Positions 9,136-19,404 are shown, counted from the first letter of the stretch. The stretch is DNA of 64,000 nt from Kingella sp. (in: b-proteobacteria) (GCF_030527935.1 NZ_JAUMZV010000008.1:6019-70018), one strand, 5' to 3'. The notes: a model not told the origin generated them from the letters alone. Numbers and translations: made by a program.

Positions 9136-9635
9136 CGGCGAGAGTTCAGAAAATTCAAGAGAGAGACCATGATTTTATTCAACAATGGCCACAACAAAGC
9201 ACCGACAACGGGCGAAAGAAAAACGGTCCAGCCATAAAAATGATGGGTGTATCGCCAGCGAACAATCGTCAAAATGATTTCGCTGCACAACAGCGCGGCA
9301 AAAATCACTACCGCCTGCACGCCGTAGTGATACAACACAATTTGGCGACGATTTTGAATGACAATATACGCGGCAACAATATAAGCAAGCGCGTGCCCGC
9401 CCAGCGCAGCATTGGTACCAATATCCACCAGCAAGCCGAGTATAAAAGCCGTGCCAATATCCACGTTTTGCGGGCGGTTGATTATCCAATACATCAGCAT
9501 CAATGCTGTAAATTCAGGCAGCCAATGAAACAGGCTGCCTGAAAGCGGGATGAAATCAATCAAAATAGTGAGCAAAAAGCTAATGTAAATCAACCGCTTT
9601 GGAATTTTGCTATACAGGGTTTCGGATTCGGTCAT
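9132..9635 (-). CDS. mreD: Rod-shape determining membrane protein MreD
   Basis: A 167-residue protein with five or six membrane segments, matching MreD in length, hydrophobicity and position between mreC and mrdA. It links MreC to the RodA-PBP2 machinery. The ATGA overlap with mreC (9632-9635) implies translational coupling. The 12-mer AGGCTGCCTGAA lies within the gene near 9532, a DUS variant differing from the main local dialect. Confidence 0.92.
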   Translation of the reverse strand: MTESETLYSKIPKRLIYISFLLTILIDFIPLSGSLFHWLPEFTALMLMYWIINRPQNVDIGTAFILGLLVDIGTNAALGGHALAYIVAAYIVIQNRRQIVLYHYGVQAVVIFAALLCSEIILTIVRWRYTHHFYGWTVFLSPVVGALLWPLLNKIMVSLLNFLNSRR

Positions 9636-10510
9636 GGTTTTGCAGAAGATGAACCTGCCGCCGCAGAGGCAGCCTGAATAAGGGTGGAATCGGTTTGCGG
9701 CAACACCAAAACATATTTGCTCACGCGCAACGCGGCAACAGGTTTAAGCTCGGCGCGATAAAACGGCGTGCCGGCATTGCGGCTGGTGAGCAAGACTTTG
9801 GCAACAGGAATACCTGCGGGATACACGCTATCCAAGCCCGAAGTAACCAACACATCGTTGGGTTGCAAATCGGCATCGGTGGGAAAATAGCGCAATTCAA
9901 TATTGCCGCTGCCGCCATAAAGCAAGGTGCGAACGCCTGTTCGCGCCACCATAACGGGGATGGTGTTGGTGGTGTCGGTGAGCAAGCTCACTTCGGCGGT
10001 AAGCGGATGCACTTGGGTAACTTGCCCCATCAAGCCCGAATCATCCACCACCGCGTCACCTGCGCGAATATTGTCGTTTGCGCCTTTGTTGATGATGACC
10101 TTGCTGCCTGTTGGCTCTTTGCCGTTGGAAATAATTTCGGCAGCGGTGGTGATGGTTAAACCGTGGTGTTTCAATGCCAACAACGATTGCAATTCTTCCA
10201 ACTGCTTGGTTTGCATATCCACTTGGCTGGCGTGCAAACGCAGTTTGGCGTTTTCTTGCGTTAAACGTTGATTTTCGCTGAGCAGATAGGTTTGCGATTG
10301 CAACAAGGCGTTGCTGTATTCATACCATTCAACAGGCTTGTTGGCTAACCATTGCAAGGGATAAAGCGACGTGGCAACGTATTGCTTGGCGGTTTTCACG
10401 GCGGAAAAATGGTTATCCAGCATCAATAAGGCGATGGATGCCAGCGACAAGCAAATCAGTTTATTAACTGGGCGGATGCCACGTTGCGTAAAAGAAAGCG
10501 ATTCAGACAT
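9632..10510 (-). CDS. mreC: Rod-shape determining protein MreC
   Basis: A 292-residue bitopic protein with an N-terminal membrane segment (about 18-34), a coiled-coil stretch rich in Leu/Gln/Glu (about 60-110) and the periplasmic beta domains typical of MreC (GDAVVDDSGLMGQVTQVHP, about 150-168). It scaffolds PBP2 and RodA in the periplasm. A perfect DUS palindrome separates it from mreB. Confidence 0.95.
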   Translation of the reverse strand: MSESLSFTQRGIRPVNKLICLSLASIALLMLDNHFSAVKTAKQYVATSLYPLQWLANKPVEWYEYSNALLQSQTYLLSENQRLTQENAKLRLHASQVDMQTKQLEELQSLLALKHHGLTITTAAEIISNGKEPTGSKVIINKGANDNIRAGDAVVDDSGLMGQVTQVHPLTAEVSLLTDTTNTIPVMVARTGVRTLLYGGSGNIELRYFPTDADLQPNDVLVTSGLDSVYPAGIPVAKVLLTSRNAGTPFYRAELKPVAALRVSKYVLVLPQTDSTLIQAASAAAGSSSAKP

Positions 10511-10518
10511 TGGAACAG

Positions 10519-10537
10519 TTTTCAGGCAGCCTGAAAA
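10519..10537. terminator. Self-complementary DUS between mreB and mreC
   Basis: TTTTCAGGCAGCCTGAAAA is a perfect 19-base palindrome formed by two overlapping, opposed DUS copies in the 45-bp mreB-mreC gap. In RNA it could fold into a short hairpin and reduce read-through, which would leave MreB more abundant than the downstream proteins. Single-strand hairpins this tight may not form, so the terminator role is uncertain. Confidence 0.4.
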
Positions 10538-10555
10538 TCATTATGGGTTGTTCAA

Positions 10556-11659
<1,104 letters not shown>

Positions 11660-11687
11660 TCACCATGCTTTGCAATAGGTTTTCGGT

Positions 11688-11693
11688 TATAAT
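11688..11693 (+). promoter_or_regulatory. Probable -10 element for gatC
   Basis: A perfect TATAAT lies about 80 bp before gatC in the divergent mreB/gatC gap. I see no good -35 hexamer at the right distance. Confidence 0.45.
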
Positions 11694-11774
11694 CGCGCGC
11701 TTTGGCGGATAAAATAAACGCGCAATCATACCTTAATTTCACAAATTACCAAACTAAATTTAAGGATTTTAACC

Positions 11775-12065
11775 ATGTCTCTAACGCTTAACGACGTTGA
11801 AAAAATCGCAAAACTTTCGCGCTTAACTTTAAGCGATGATGAAAAAAACAGCACGCTGGAAAAATTGAATGCCGTGTTTGCCTTGGTGGAAAAAATGCAG
11901 ACGGTCAACACCGATGGCGTTGAACCCATGGCACATCCGCACGAAGTCGCCTTGCGCTTGCGCGATGATGCGGTTACCGAAAGCGACCACGCGGCGGAAT
12001 ACTTGGCGGTTGCGCCCGAGGTGCGCAATCGGATGTATATTGTGCCGCATGTGATTGAGGAGTGA
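11775..12065 (+). CDS. gatC: Asp-tRNA(Asn)/Glu-tRNA(Gln) amidotransferase subunit C
   Basis: The small subunit of the GatCAB amidotransferase, which turns misacylated Glu-tRNA(Gln) or Asp-tRNA(Asn) into the correct amide. The 96-residue protein shows the family opening (SLTLNDVEKIAKLSRLTLSD) and the late DAVTESD motif. A TTTAAGGATTT ribosome site precedes the start. gatA lies 0.9 kb further on, with an unrelated gene and a DUS hairpin between them. Confidence 0.95.
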   Translation: MSLTLNDVEKIAKLSRLTLSDDEKNSTLEKLNAVFALVEKMQTVNTDGVEPMAHPHEVALRLRDDAVTESDHAAEYLAVAPEVRNRMYIVPHVIEE

Positions 12066-12136
12066 GATTTTTACAGAATTACCTAAATAGCAGTCTTGGG
12101 TAGCTTTGTGCTGCATTGGTTTATTAATTCAAAACA

Positions 12137-12175
12137 GTTTTCAGGCTGCCTTAACCCCATAGGCAGCCTGAAAAC
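12137..12175 (+). terminator. Inverted DUS hairpin after gatC
   Basis: GTTTTCAGGCTGCCT (12137-12151) pairs with AGGCAGCCTGAAAAC (12161-12175): a perfect 15-bp stem with a 9-base loop, which probably separates gatC from the next gene. Confidence 0.7.
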
Positions 12176-12197
12176 CCAACCCACACAGCCCTACACC

Positions 12198-12893
12198 ATG
12201 AACACCCCAAACCAACCAACAACATTGCGCCCCCTATGGAAAACGTGGTTAGTGTTTACCGTCATCGTTGCGATTCCCGCATTATTCATAAAAATAACCA
12301 ACAAAAGCCTATCCACCCCCGTTACCCTGCAAGCCAATTTTCAAACGCAATGGCGCACTTGGCGACCTTTTGATACGCAAAGAAGCTGGTTTGAAATGGC
12401 ATACCAGCGCAGTCAAAATGCGGAACGGGAAAAAGAGTTACTAGGCGAATACGCCGTTTCCCAACAAAGCGAAGAACACAACGCTATCGTTTTTACCAAC
12501 ACAGGAGAACCCGTGCTCATCCAATTGCAAGTAAACGGCAAAGGCTGCGTTTTTGAGCAACCACCTGTCTCATCGTTCTCCGAAAAAACGGTCTCGCGCG
12601 ATTTGATTGCTGATGATGGCAAGCCAAACACAACTTATTGGTTTGAGCTACCACAATGCTATCTTGCCGAGCATGCGGGCTGGAACGATTGGCAGTTAAA
12701 AGTGGTTTCCGTTGGCGACAAGCTAAAAGGCACAGAAACGATGTTATGGATGCACTCGCCGTATGGCAACTTTAAAACCATGCCCACGGGCATTTATGGC
12801 AAGCTAACCATTCTTTTCTTTGCTGCTCTTTCTCGTTGTGTTACCGTTTTGGGTTTTATATACGCTTGTTATGCTGGTTATCACACCGATTAA
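12198..12893 (+). CDS. Unknown membrane protein between gatC and gatA
   Basis: I do not recognise this 231-residue protein. It has a membrane segment near each end (about residues 16-34 and 195-220) and a middle region of about 160 residues, probably outside the cytoplasm, with two Cys residues that could pair. The frame is open back to 12096, but that part is read through a DUS hairpin, so I choose MNTPNQ at 12198. The gene separates two subunits of one enzyme that are often adjacent. Confidence 0.6.
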   Translation: MNTPNQPTTLRPLWKTWLVFTVIVAIPALFIKITNKSLSTPVTLQANFQTQWRTWRPFDTQRSWFEMAYQRSQNAEREKELLGEYAVSQQSEEHNAIVFTNTGEPVLIQLQVNGKGCVFEQPPVSSFSEKTVSRDLIADDGKPNTTYWFELPQCYLAEHAGWNDWQLKVVSVGDKLKGTETMLWMHSPYGNFKTMPTGIYGKLTILFFAALSRCVTVLGFIYACYAGYHTD

Positions 12894-12962
12894 ATTAATA
12901 CGCAAAAAATAGTTTTCAGGCTGCCTTAGCCATTTTTTTATTTCAAAACCAGAAAGAAAATC

Positions 12963-14414
12963 ATGCCAACCACCTACACCCTAACCCAAGCCAGCAACCT
13001 GCTGCAAAGCAAAAAAATCTCCGCTGTTGAGCTGGCAACCGAATACCTTAACGCCATCAACGCACGCAACCCATCCATCAACGGCTACATCACGCTCAAC
13101 CCCGATGCCACCCTTGCCGAAGCCAGTGCCGCCGATGCACGCATCGCGCAAGGTAACGCCCACGCGCTTACAGGCGTGCCGATTGCCTACAAAGACATCT
13201 TCTGCCAAACAGGCTGGCGCACCGCTTGCGCATCCAAAATGCTGGACAACTTTGTTGCGCCCTACACCGCCACCGTGGTGCAAAATTTGTTGGACGCGGG
13301 CATGGTAACGCTGGGGCGCACCAACATGGACGAATTTGCCATGGGTTCAAGCAACGAAACTTCGTTCTACGGCGCGGTTCACAATCCTTTTAACACGCAA
13401 CACGTTGCGGGCGGCTCATCAGGTGGCTCGGCTGCCGTAGTGGCGGCGCGTCTTGCACCCGCCGCGCTGGGCTCGGACACAGGCGGCTCAATCCGCCAGC
13501 CCGCATCACATTGCGGCATCACCGGCTTGAAGCCCACCTACGGCATCGTTTCGCGCTTTGGCATGATTGCCTACGCATCCAGCTTTGACCAAGCTGGCCC
13601 CATGGCGCAAACCGCCGAAGACTGCGCGCTGTTGCTCAACCAAATGGCGAGCTTTGACGAGCGCGACAGCACCAGCCTAGACCGCGCCCGTGAAGACTAC
13701 ACCAGCCAATTAAATCAACCGCTTAAAGGCATGAAAATTGGCTTGCCCAAAGAATACTTCACTCAAAACAACAGCGCAGACGTTCAGGCTGCCTTAGCCA
13801 ATGCCCAAGCCCTGCTTCAAGCACAAGGCGCGGAATTGATTGAAGTTTCCCTGCCGCAAACCGAATTATCCATCCCCGCCTATTATGTGCTCGCTTCCGC
13901 CGAAGCCAGCACCAACCTATCGCGCTACGATGGCGTGCGCTACGGACACCGCGCCAAAGCGTTCGCCAACCTAGACGAAATGTACAGCCACAGCCGCGCC
14001 GAAGGCTTTGGCAGCGAAGTCAAACGCCGCATCATGATTGGCACTTATGTGTTAAGCCACGGCTACTACGATGCCTACTATTTAAAAGCGCAAAAACTGC
14101 GCCGCTTGGTTGCCAACGATTTTCAGGCTGCCTTTAAACAATGCGACATAATTTTAGCCCCCGCCGCACCCACCGCCGCGCCCCAATTAGGCGAACTCAA
14201 CCAAGACCCCATCCAAGCCTATCTGTCTGATATTTATACCATTGCTGTTAATTTGGCTGGCTTGCCTGCATTGAGCCTGCCTGCGGGATTGAGCGCAGAT
14301 GGCTTGCCGATTGGCGTGCAACTGATTGGCAGCTATTTTGCCGAAGCCAAAATTCTAGGCGCGGCGCACCAAATGCAGTTGCACAGCGACTGGCATACGA
14401 AACAACCTGTGTAG
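12963..14414 (+). CDS. gatA: Asp-tRNA(Asn)/Glu-tRNA(Gln) amidotransferase subunit A
   Basis: The amidase subunit that releases ammonia from glutamine. The 483-residue protein has the amidase-signature catalytic triad: Lys in VPIAYKDIF (about 76), Ser in GGSSGGSAA (about 152) and the nucleophile Ser in [11 protein letters not shown] (about 176). A GAAAGAAAA ribosome site precedes the ATG. gatB is not in the window. DUS-like sequences lie inside the gene where they encode QAAL/QAAF stretches. Confidence 0.97.
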   Translation: MPTTYTLTQASNLLQSKKISAVELATEYLNAINARNPSINGYITLNPDATLAEASAADARIAQGNAHALTGVPIAYKDIFCQTGWRTACASKMLDNFVAPYTATVVQNLLDAGMVTLGRTNMDEFAMGSSNETSFYGAVHNPFNTQHVAGGSSGGSAAVVAARLAPAALGSDTGGSIRQPASHCGITGLKPTYGIVSRFGMIAYASSFDQAGPMAQTAEDCALLLNQMASFDERDSTSLDRAREDYTSQLNQPLKGMKIGLPKEYFTQNNSADVQAALANAQALLQAQGAELIEVSLPQTELSIPAYYVLASAEASTNLSRYDGVRYGHRAKAFANLDEMYSHSRAEGFGSEVKRRIMIGTYVLSHGYYDAYYLKAQKLRRLVANDFQAAFKQCDIILAPAAPTAAPQLGELNQDPIQAYLSDIYTIAVNLAGLPALSLPAGLSADGLPIGVQLIGSYFAEAKILGAAHQMQLHSDWHTKQPV

Positions 14415-14415
14415 T

Positions 14416-14455
14416 GTTTTTCAAGCTGCCTACTCCCCCTAGGCAGCCTGAAAAC
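14416..14455 (+). terminator. Imperfect inverted DUS hairpin after gatA
   Basis: TTTTTCAAGCTGCCT and AGGCAGCCTGAAAA can pair with one mismatch, directly after the gatA stop codon. Confidence 0.55.
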
Positions 14456-14540
14456 CGTTTGCACCATCCATTCAAGCAAACCAGTAAACAAACATTGCGC
14501 CCCATCCGCCGTTTCAGGCTGCATCAATCCACGCTGATAT

Positions 14541-14569
14541 TTGTAAACAAATTGTAAAGCTGCCATAAT
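14541..14569 (+). promoter_or_regulatory. Probable sigma-70 promoter for tkt
   Basis: TTGTAA at 14541-14546 and CATAAT at 14564-14569 are separated by exactly 17 bp, about 40 bp before the tkt start codon. This is among the best-looking promoters in the window. Confidence 0.65.
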
Positions 14570-14611
14570 CCCCATTCATCTTATTCACCCCGCAACAAAG
14601 GAAAAACAATC

Positions 14612-16597
14612 ATGGCAACACAAACCGCCAACGCGCTGCGTTTTCTTTCTATGGACACTGTGCAAGCTGCCAATTCTGGGCACCCCGGTGCGCCGATGGG
14701 CATGGCCGACATCGCCGATGTGCTTTGGCGCGAATTTCTGCGCCACAATCCCAAAAACCCGAAATTCGCCAACCGCGACCGCTTTGTGCTATCCAATGGG
14801 CACGCTTCTGCGCTGCTGTATAGCCTGCTGCATTTGAGTGGCTACAATCTTTCTACCGATGATTTAAAAAACTTCCGCCAACTGCACAGCAAAACCCCCG
14901 GCCATCCCGAATACGGCTACACCGATGGCGTGGAAACCACCACCGGCCCGCTGGGGCAAGGCATCGCCAACGCGGTGGGCATGGCGTTGGCGGAAAAACT
15001 GCTCGCCGCCGAGTTCAACCGCGATGGCTTGGCGATTGTGAACCACCACACTTATGTGTTCTTGGGCGATGGCTGCTTGATGGAAGGCATTTCGCACGAA
15101 GTCGCTTCGCTGGCGGGCACGCTGGGCTTGGGCAAACTGATTGTTTTATATGACGATAACAATATTTCTATTGACGGCAAAGTGGACGGCTGGTTCACCG
15201 AAAACATCCCCGAACGCTTCGTCAGCTATGGCTGGCACGTTGTGCCCAATGTGGACGGGCATCATCCCGAAGCCATCCGCGCCGCGATTGCCACCGCGCA
15301 AGCTGAAACAGGCAAACCGTCCATTATTTGCTGCAAAACGCTAATCGGCAAAGGCGCGGCAACCAAAGAAGGCAGCCACAAAACCCACGGCGCACCGTTG
15401 GGCGCGGAAGAAATCGCCGCCACGCGCCAGTATCTCGGCTGGAACTACGCGCCGTTTGAAATCCCCGCCGATGTGTACGCGGCTTGGAGTGCGGTGGAAC
15501 AAGGCGAAAAACTGGAAGCCGAGTGGAACGCGCTGTTTGCACAATACCAAGCGCGCTATCCTGAATTGGCGGCAGAATTTACGCGCCGCATGGCGGGCGA
15601 ATTGCCTGCAAACTTTGATGCGCACATTCAGGCTGCCTTAACCGAAGTAGCGCAGAAAGCGGAAAAAATTGCCACGCGCAAAGCCAGCCAAAACTGCATT
15701 GAAGTGCTGGCAAAAGAATTGCCCGAATTGGTGGGCGGCTCGGCGGATTTAACGCCGTCTAATCTCACCGATTGGTCGGGCTGCGTGTCGGTAACGAAAA
15801 ACGGCGGCGGCAATTATATTCACTACGGCGTGCGCGAATTTGGCATGGCAGCAATCATGAACGGCATGGCGTTGCACGGCGGTGTGCGTCCGTTTGGCGC
15901 AACGTTTTTGATGTTCAGCGAATACGCCCGCAACGCGCTGCGCATGGCGGCGTTGATGAAAATCAACCCTGTGTTCGTGTTCACCCACGACAGCATTGGC
16001 TTGGGCGAAGATGGCCCCACGCATCAGCCTGTGGAGCAAATCGCCACGCTGCGCCTGATTCCCAATATGGACGTGTGGCGGCCTTGCGATACGGTGGAAT
16101 CGCTGGTGGCGTGGGCAGAAGCGATTAAGGCAAGCGACCGCCCCAGCAGCCTGATTTTCAGCCGTCAAAATCTGCCCTGCATCCCGCGCGACACCGACAC
16201 CACGGATGCCATTGCGCGCGGCGGTTATTGCATCAAAGAAGCCGATGGTAAGGCGCAAGCGGTGTTGATTGCCACGGGCTCGGAAGTGGAATTGGCGTTG
16301 AACGCGCAAAAAGCGTTGGCAGAACAAGGCATTGCGGTGCGTGTGGTTTCTATGCCGTGCACCAATGTGTTTGACCGCCAGCCTGCGGCGTATCGCGCGG
16401 GCATATTGCCTGCAGATTTGCCCAAAGTGGCGGTGGAAGCGGGCGTGTCGGATGGTTGGTATAAATATGTGGGGCTGAACGGCAAGGTGGTTGGGCTGGA
16501 TAGATTTGGCGAATCTGCGCCTGCGGATGCGCTGTTTAAGGAGTTTGGCTTTACCGTGGAGCGCGTGGTGGACGCGGTGAAGTCGGTGTTGTTGTGA
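14612..16597 (+). CDS. tkt: Transketolase
   Basis: This thiamine-diphosphate enzyme moves two-carbon units between sugar phosphates in the pentose phosphate pathway. It has 661 residues, the usual bacterial length. The N-terminal half carries the cofactor motif [18 protein letters not shown] (about 153-170) followed by the metal-binding DDNNISIDG; the middle domain has the [17 protein letters not shown] signature (about 452-468). An AAAGGA ribosome site precedes ATG. A DUS hairpin with a T run ends the unit. Confidence 0.97.
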   Translation: MATQTANALRFLSMDTVQAANSGHPGAPMGMADIADVLWREFLRHNPKNPKFANRDRFVLSNGHASALLYSLLHLSGYNLSTDDLKNFRQLHSKTPGHPEYGYTDGVETTTGPLGQGIANAVGMALAEKLLAAEFNRDGLAIVNHHTYVFLGDGCLMEGISHEVASLAGTLGLGKLIVLYDDNNISIDGKVDGWFTENIPERFVSYGWHVVPNVDGHHPEAIRAAIATAQAETGKPSIICCKTLIGKGAATKEGSHKTHGAPLGAEEIAATRQYLGWNYAPFEIPADVYAAWSAVEQGEKLEAEWNALFAQYQARYPELAAEFTRRMAGELPANFDAHIQAALTEVAQKAEKIATRKASQNCIEVLAKELPELVGGSADLTPSNLTDWSGCVSVTKNGGGNYIHYGVREFGMAAIMNGMALHGGVRPFGATFLMFSEYARNALRMAALMKINPVFVFTHDSIGLGEDGPTHQPVEQIATLRLIPNMDVWRPCDTVESLVAWAEAIKASDRPSSLIFSRQNLPCIPRDTDTTDAIARGGYCIKEADGKAQAVLIATGSEVELALNAQKALAEQGIAVRVVSMPCTNVFDRQPAAYRAGILPADLPKVAVEAGVSDGWYKYVGLNGKVVGLDRFGESAPADALFKEFGFTVERVVDAVKSVLL

Positions 16598-16618
16598 TGC
16601 CGTGAACCGTAGTTAATA

Positions 16619-16661
16619 GGCAGCCTGAAAACGGGGTTTACTGGTTTCAGGCTGCTTTTTT
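16619..16661 (+). terminator. DUS-based intrinsic terminator of tkt
   Basis: GCAGCCTGAAA (16620-16630) pairs with TTTCAGGCTGC (16645-16655), followed by six T. It looks like a classic rho-independent terminator made from an inverted DUS pair. Confidence 0.8.
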
Positions 16662-16696
16662 GTTAGTGTGGGGATATGGGCAGCCTGAAAAGTTTG

Positions 16697-16778
16697 TAGG
16701 TCGGGCATTTATGCCCGACAAACACGGTATTTATATAGGCCACAAATTTAGAAACGTCGGGCATAAATGCCCGACCTA
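16697..16778. repeat. GTCGGGCAT palindromic repeat, copy 1
   Basis: An 82-bp element starting TAGGTCGGGCAT and ending ATGCCCGACCTA, with a second opposed pair inside (ATGCCCGACAAACA and GTCGGGCAT). A 90-bp relative lies at 56658-56747. Non-coding and MITE-like. Confidence 0.75.
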
Positions 16779-16795
16779 CTTGGGGATAGCAAAGG

Positions 16796-16925
16796 TTTCA
16801 ACCTTGCGCGTTGCGCTTCGGTATACCTCTGAGCTTTGCATAAGTTCGCATAGCTAAATCAAAGATTTAGATGCTCACTTAATACCCAAATCAAAGATTT
16901 GGACAAAGGGGCAAGGCTGCCTTTT
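16796..16925. repeat. 130-bp direct repeat, left copy (flanks GT52 gene)
   Basis: This 130-bp block closely matches 18097-18226 in the same orientation. It includes two small palindromes of the form AAATCAAAGATTT. The two copies bracket the GT52 gene and nothing else. Confidence 0.85.
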
Positions 16926-17060
16926 GGGTGGGGAAATGGGACAGCGGATGGTTGGGATACGGTGGGGTGCAGGGGCTTGCCCCTGCTCGTGGTAGGCGGC
17001 TAAACGCCTGCTCTGGCAAAAGATGGACGATGGGCAGCCTGAAAGGGGGTTGCTTTGTTT

Positions 17061-18023
17061 TCAGGCTGCCTTTAAGTCTATGACTTCTATGCCAAGTTGG
17101 GACATGAGTTGGTAGAGATGGGCGTAGCTGGGGCGGTAGAACAGTTCGTCTTGCGGGCGGATGCTGTGGATGTGGACGTTGGGAAAGGTGCTGACGTTGA
17201 GTGCGGCGGTGCTGATTAGGTGGTATAGGTGGACGGGGGTGTGGGGGTGGCATTGGATGTGTTGCAGTAGCCAGTCTTCAAAGATTAGGGGGGTGTGGAT
17301 GTAGTTGAGATGGGGGATGGGGTGGTGTTCGCGGGGGTGGGGGAAGTAGTGGCTGATGGGGAATTGGGCGGCGATGCGTTGCATTAGGGCGGCGTTGCGC
17401 GGGGCTTCGTGGTAAAGGGGTTGCCCGAGTAGGATGTGGATGGGTGTGGTTGGGTGTGGTTGGGTTGGATTGCGCTGGGTTTCAGGCTGCCTTTGCCAGA
17501 GTTGCAGGGGGGTGGTGGGGTGGACGATGTTGGGGAGATTGGGGTAAAGGGTGTGGTGTTGGTGGCTAAGTTGGCGCAGGCTTTGGGTGGTGTGGTGGAT
17601 GCCTTGCAGGGCGTTGAGCAGGCGGCGTTTTAGGCTGGGGGTGGATTGGTATAGGATGCTTTGGGGGTAGAGATTGCCTGTGCCGTCGTCGAAGGTTTCT
17701 AGGCGGTCAAAGGTGAGATGGCTGGCGGGGTATTGGACGTTGGGGTTGTCTATGCTGGCGGCGTAGAGTGTGTGGTAGTGGCGGTCTAGCCCGTTGAGCA
17801 GGCGGGGCAGGCTTAGGGCGCGTTGCCATTTGCCTGCGGGGACGATGTGGTAGTGGCTGCGGCGGCATTGGACGGCGGTTTGTTGGTAGTAGTGTTGGAA
17901 TTTGGCGTTGTGGGCTTCGGGGTAGCAGACCATGAGTAGGTCGGCGGGTTGGGCGGTTTGGCGGATTAGGGCTTGGGCGATTAGGGCTTGCAGGGGGGTG
18001 AGACAGATGAATAGGTTGGGCAT
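17061..18023 (-). CDS. GT52 family glycosyltransferase, Lst sialyltransferase-like
   Basis: A 320-residue relative of the neisserial lipooligosaccharide alpha-2,3-sialyltransferase Lst, which adds sialic acid from CMP-Neu5Ac. Matching landmarks, in the family order, are FDDGTGNL (111-118), ILLGQP (197-202), PHPRE (228-232), the IFEDWLLQHI region, a STAAL segment (271-275) and FPNVHIHSIRP (280-290). GT52 also contains glucosyl- and galactosyltransferases, so donor and linkage are inferred. It lacks Lst's obvious N-terminal membrane anchor. The protein is unusually rich in His, Pro and Gln, and the gene strand is very C-rich. Two 130-bp direct repeats flank it. Confidence 0.8.
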   Translation of the reverse strand: MPNLFICLTPLQALIAQALIRQTAQPADLLMVCYPEAHNAKFQHYYQQTAVQCRRSHYHIVPAGKWQRALSLPRLLNGLDRHYHTLYAASIDNPNVQYPASHLTFDRLETFDDGTGNLYPQSILYQSTPSLKRRLLNALQGIHHTTQSLRQLSHQHHTLYPNLPNIVHPTTPLQLWQRQPETQRNPTQPHPTTPIHILLGQPLYHEAPRNAALMQRIAAQFPISHYFPHPREHHPIPHLNYIHTPLIFEDWLLQHIQCHPHTPVHLYHLISTAALNVSTFPNVHIHSIRPQDELFYRPSYAHLYQLMSQLGIEVIDLKAA

Positions 18024-18345
18024 GGTTGTTTAGGCGTGGGACTTTTGTGGATTGGGTGAAGCAGCCTGAAATGGGGGTTGGGCGATGTTGAACTGTTTTC
18101 AACCTTGCGCGTTGCGCTGCGGCATACACTTGAGCTTTGCATAAGTTCGCATAGCTAAATCAAAGATTTAGATGCTCACTTAATACCCAAATCAAAGATT
18201 TGGACAAAGGGGCATGGCTGTCTTTTGATGTTAAGCAGCGGTTTGGCTGGGGAGGTGACGCGTTGGCATTTGTCGGCGAGCCGCCGACGCTCCATTTTGG
18301 GTTTCAGGCTGCTTTTATGAGTTTCAGGCTGCCTTTTGGCTTGCG
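18024..18345. other. Intergenic stretch GT52 gene to rsuA
   Basis: No gene. It holds the right 130-bp direct repeat, half of an ATGGAGC palindromic element (18269-18295, only the GTCGGCGAGCCGCCGACGCT arm) and two partial DUS copies. Confidence 0.6.
18097..18226. repeat. 130-bp direct repeat, right copy (flanks GT52 gene)
   Basis: Near-identical to 16796-16925 in the same orientation, with differences mainly in the first 40 and last 10 bases. It starts 73 bp upstream of the GT52 start codon. Confidence 0.85.
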
Positions 18346-19038
18346 CTAGGCGTTATTGGGCTGGATAAATCGCCATTCGCCTGCGGCTAAATCTTGGGTG
18401 TCCCAGTCGCCAAATTGTTGGCGGTGGAGCTGGGCAACGCGGTTGCCTGCGGCGGCTATCATGCGTTTGACTTGGTGGTATTTGCCTTCGCTGATGGTCA
18501 TCAGCAGGGTGGTGGGGGTTTGCAAGATGGCTTCTTGCGCGGCAACGGTTTCGTTGTCGTCGTGCAGCAATACGCCGTTTTTCAGGCTGCTGCATAGGGT
18601 GTCGCTGGCGGGGTGTTTGAGCGTGATGCGGTAGATTTTGGCGACTTTGTGTTTGGGGCTGGTCATGCGGTGGTTGAATTGCCCATCGTTGGTGATGAGC
18701 AGTACGCCTGTGGTGTCGGCATCCAGCCGCCCGATGGCTTGGATGTCGGCGGCGCGGATTTGGTCGGGCAGCAGGGTGAACACGCTGGGGTAGTTGCGCG
18801 GTTTGTGGGAGACTTCGTAGTCGGCGGGTTTGTTGAGCAGGATGTAGAAATGCGGCCGCGGGATGATGAGCGCGTCTTCGCCTTCTATGGTTAGACTGCG
18901 GACGTTTTCAGGCTGCACTTCGGCTTTGTCGCTGGCGATGGTGTCGCCGTTGATTTGCACGAGTTGGTGTTTGACAAGCCATTGGCAGCCTTTGCGGGTG
19001 TCTATGCCTTGGGCTTGTAGGTATTTGATGATGTTCAT
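18346..19038 (-). CDS. rsuA: 16S rRNA pseudouridine(516) synthase RsuA
   Basis: This enzyme changes U516 of 16S rRNA to pseudouridine. The 230-residue protein has an N-terminal S4 RNA-binding domain (about 1-60) and an RsuA-type catalytic domain with the active-site motif GRLDADTTGVLLITNDG (about 101-117) and the late EGKYHQVKRM motif. Length and domain order fit RsuA rather than the longer RluB or RluF, although the family is similar throughout. Confidence 0.88.
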   Translation of the reverse strand: MNIIKYLQAQGIDTRKGCQWLVKHQLVQINGDTIASDKAEVQPENVRSLTIEGEDALIIPRPHFYILLNKPADYEVSHKPRNYPSVFTLLPDQIRAADIQAIGRLDADTTGVLLITNDGQFNHRMTSPKHKVAKIYRITLKHPASDTLCSSLKNGVLLHDDNETVAAQEAILQTPTTLLMTISEGKYHQVKRMIAAAGNRVAQLHRQQFGDWDTQDLAAGEWRFIQPNNA

Positions 19039-19171
19039 GGTAGGGCTTTCGGGGGGTTTCAGGCTGCCTTTTTGGGGCGGTTGGGGCAGCCTGAAAAGGT
19101 TGATTGCGGCAGGCTGTTTAAACGTGGGGGCGGATGGTTGGGCAGCCTGAAATTTTTATTCCGCGTTCCCA

Positions 19172-19333
19172 AGGGTCTGTTGGCATTCAACTTTTGAGCG
19201 GATTTTGCGTCAGAAAATGGCAGATGCAAGGCGAAAATGCGAGCCTATGCCATCCATAGGCGAGTATTTTCAACGCGGCAGATGCCGTTTTAGGGCGGAA
19301 AATCCGCCAAAATGTTGATTGTCAACAGACCCT
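19172..19333. mobile_element. MITE-like element with long inverted ends
   Basis: A 162-bp non-coding unit beginning AGGGTCTGTTG and ending CAACAGACCCT. Inward of these ends both arms contain related GCGGATTTT- and GCAGATGC-type segments in inverted order. No target duplication is evident. It resembles a non-autonomous insertion sequence derivative. Confidence 0.6.
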
Positions 19334-19404
19334 GTGGCTTGCTTGCAAGCCGTGCGCTGGCAAAAGGCAGCCTGAAAACCACTTTCAGGCTGCCTATACC
19401 GTTA

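Larger units (their letters stand above)
16598..17060. other. Intergenic stretch tkt to GT52 gene
   Basis: No gene. It contains the tkt terminator, one GTCGGGCAT element, the left 130-bp direct repeat and an inverted DUS pair (about 17034-17072) reaching the end of the GT52 gene. Confidence 0.65.

Noticed and set aside
17505..17525. Runs of six G in the GT52 gene as phase-variation tract
   Set aside because: Six bases is short compared with the tracts that switch sugar-transferase genes in Neisseria, and the frame is intact.
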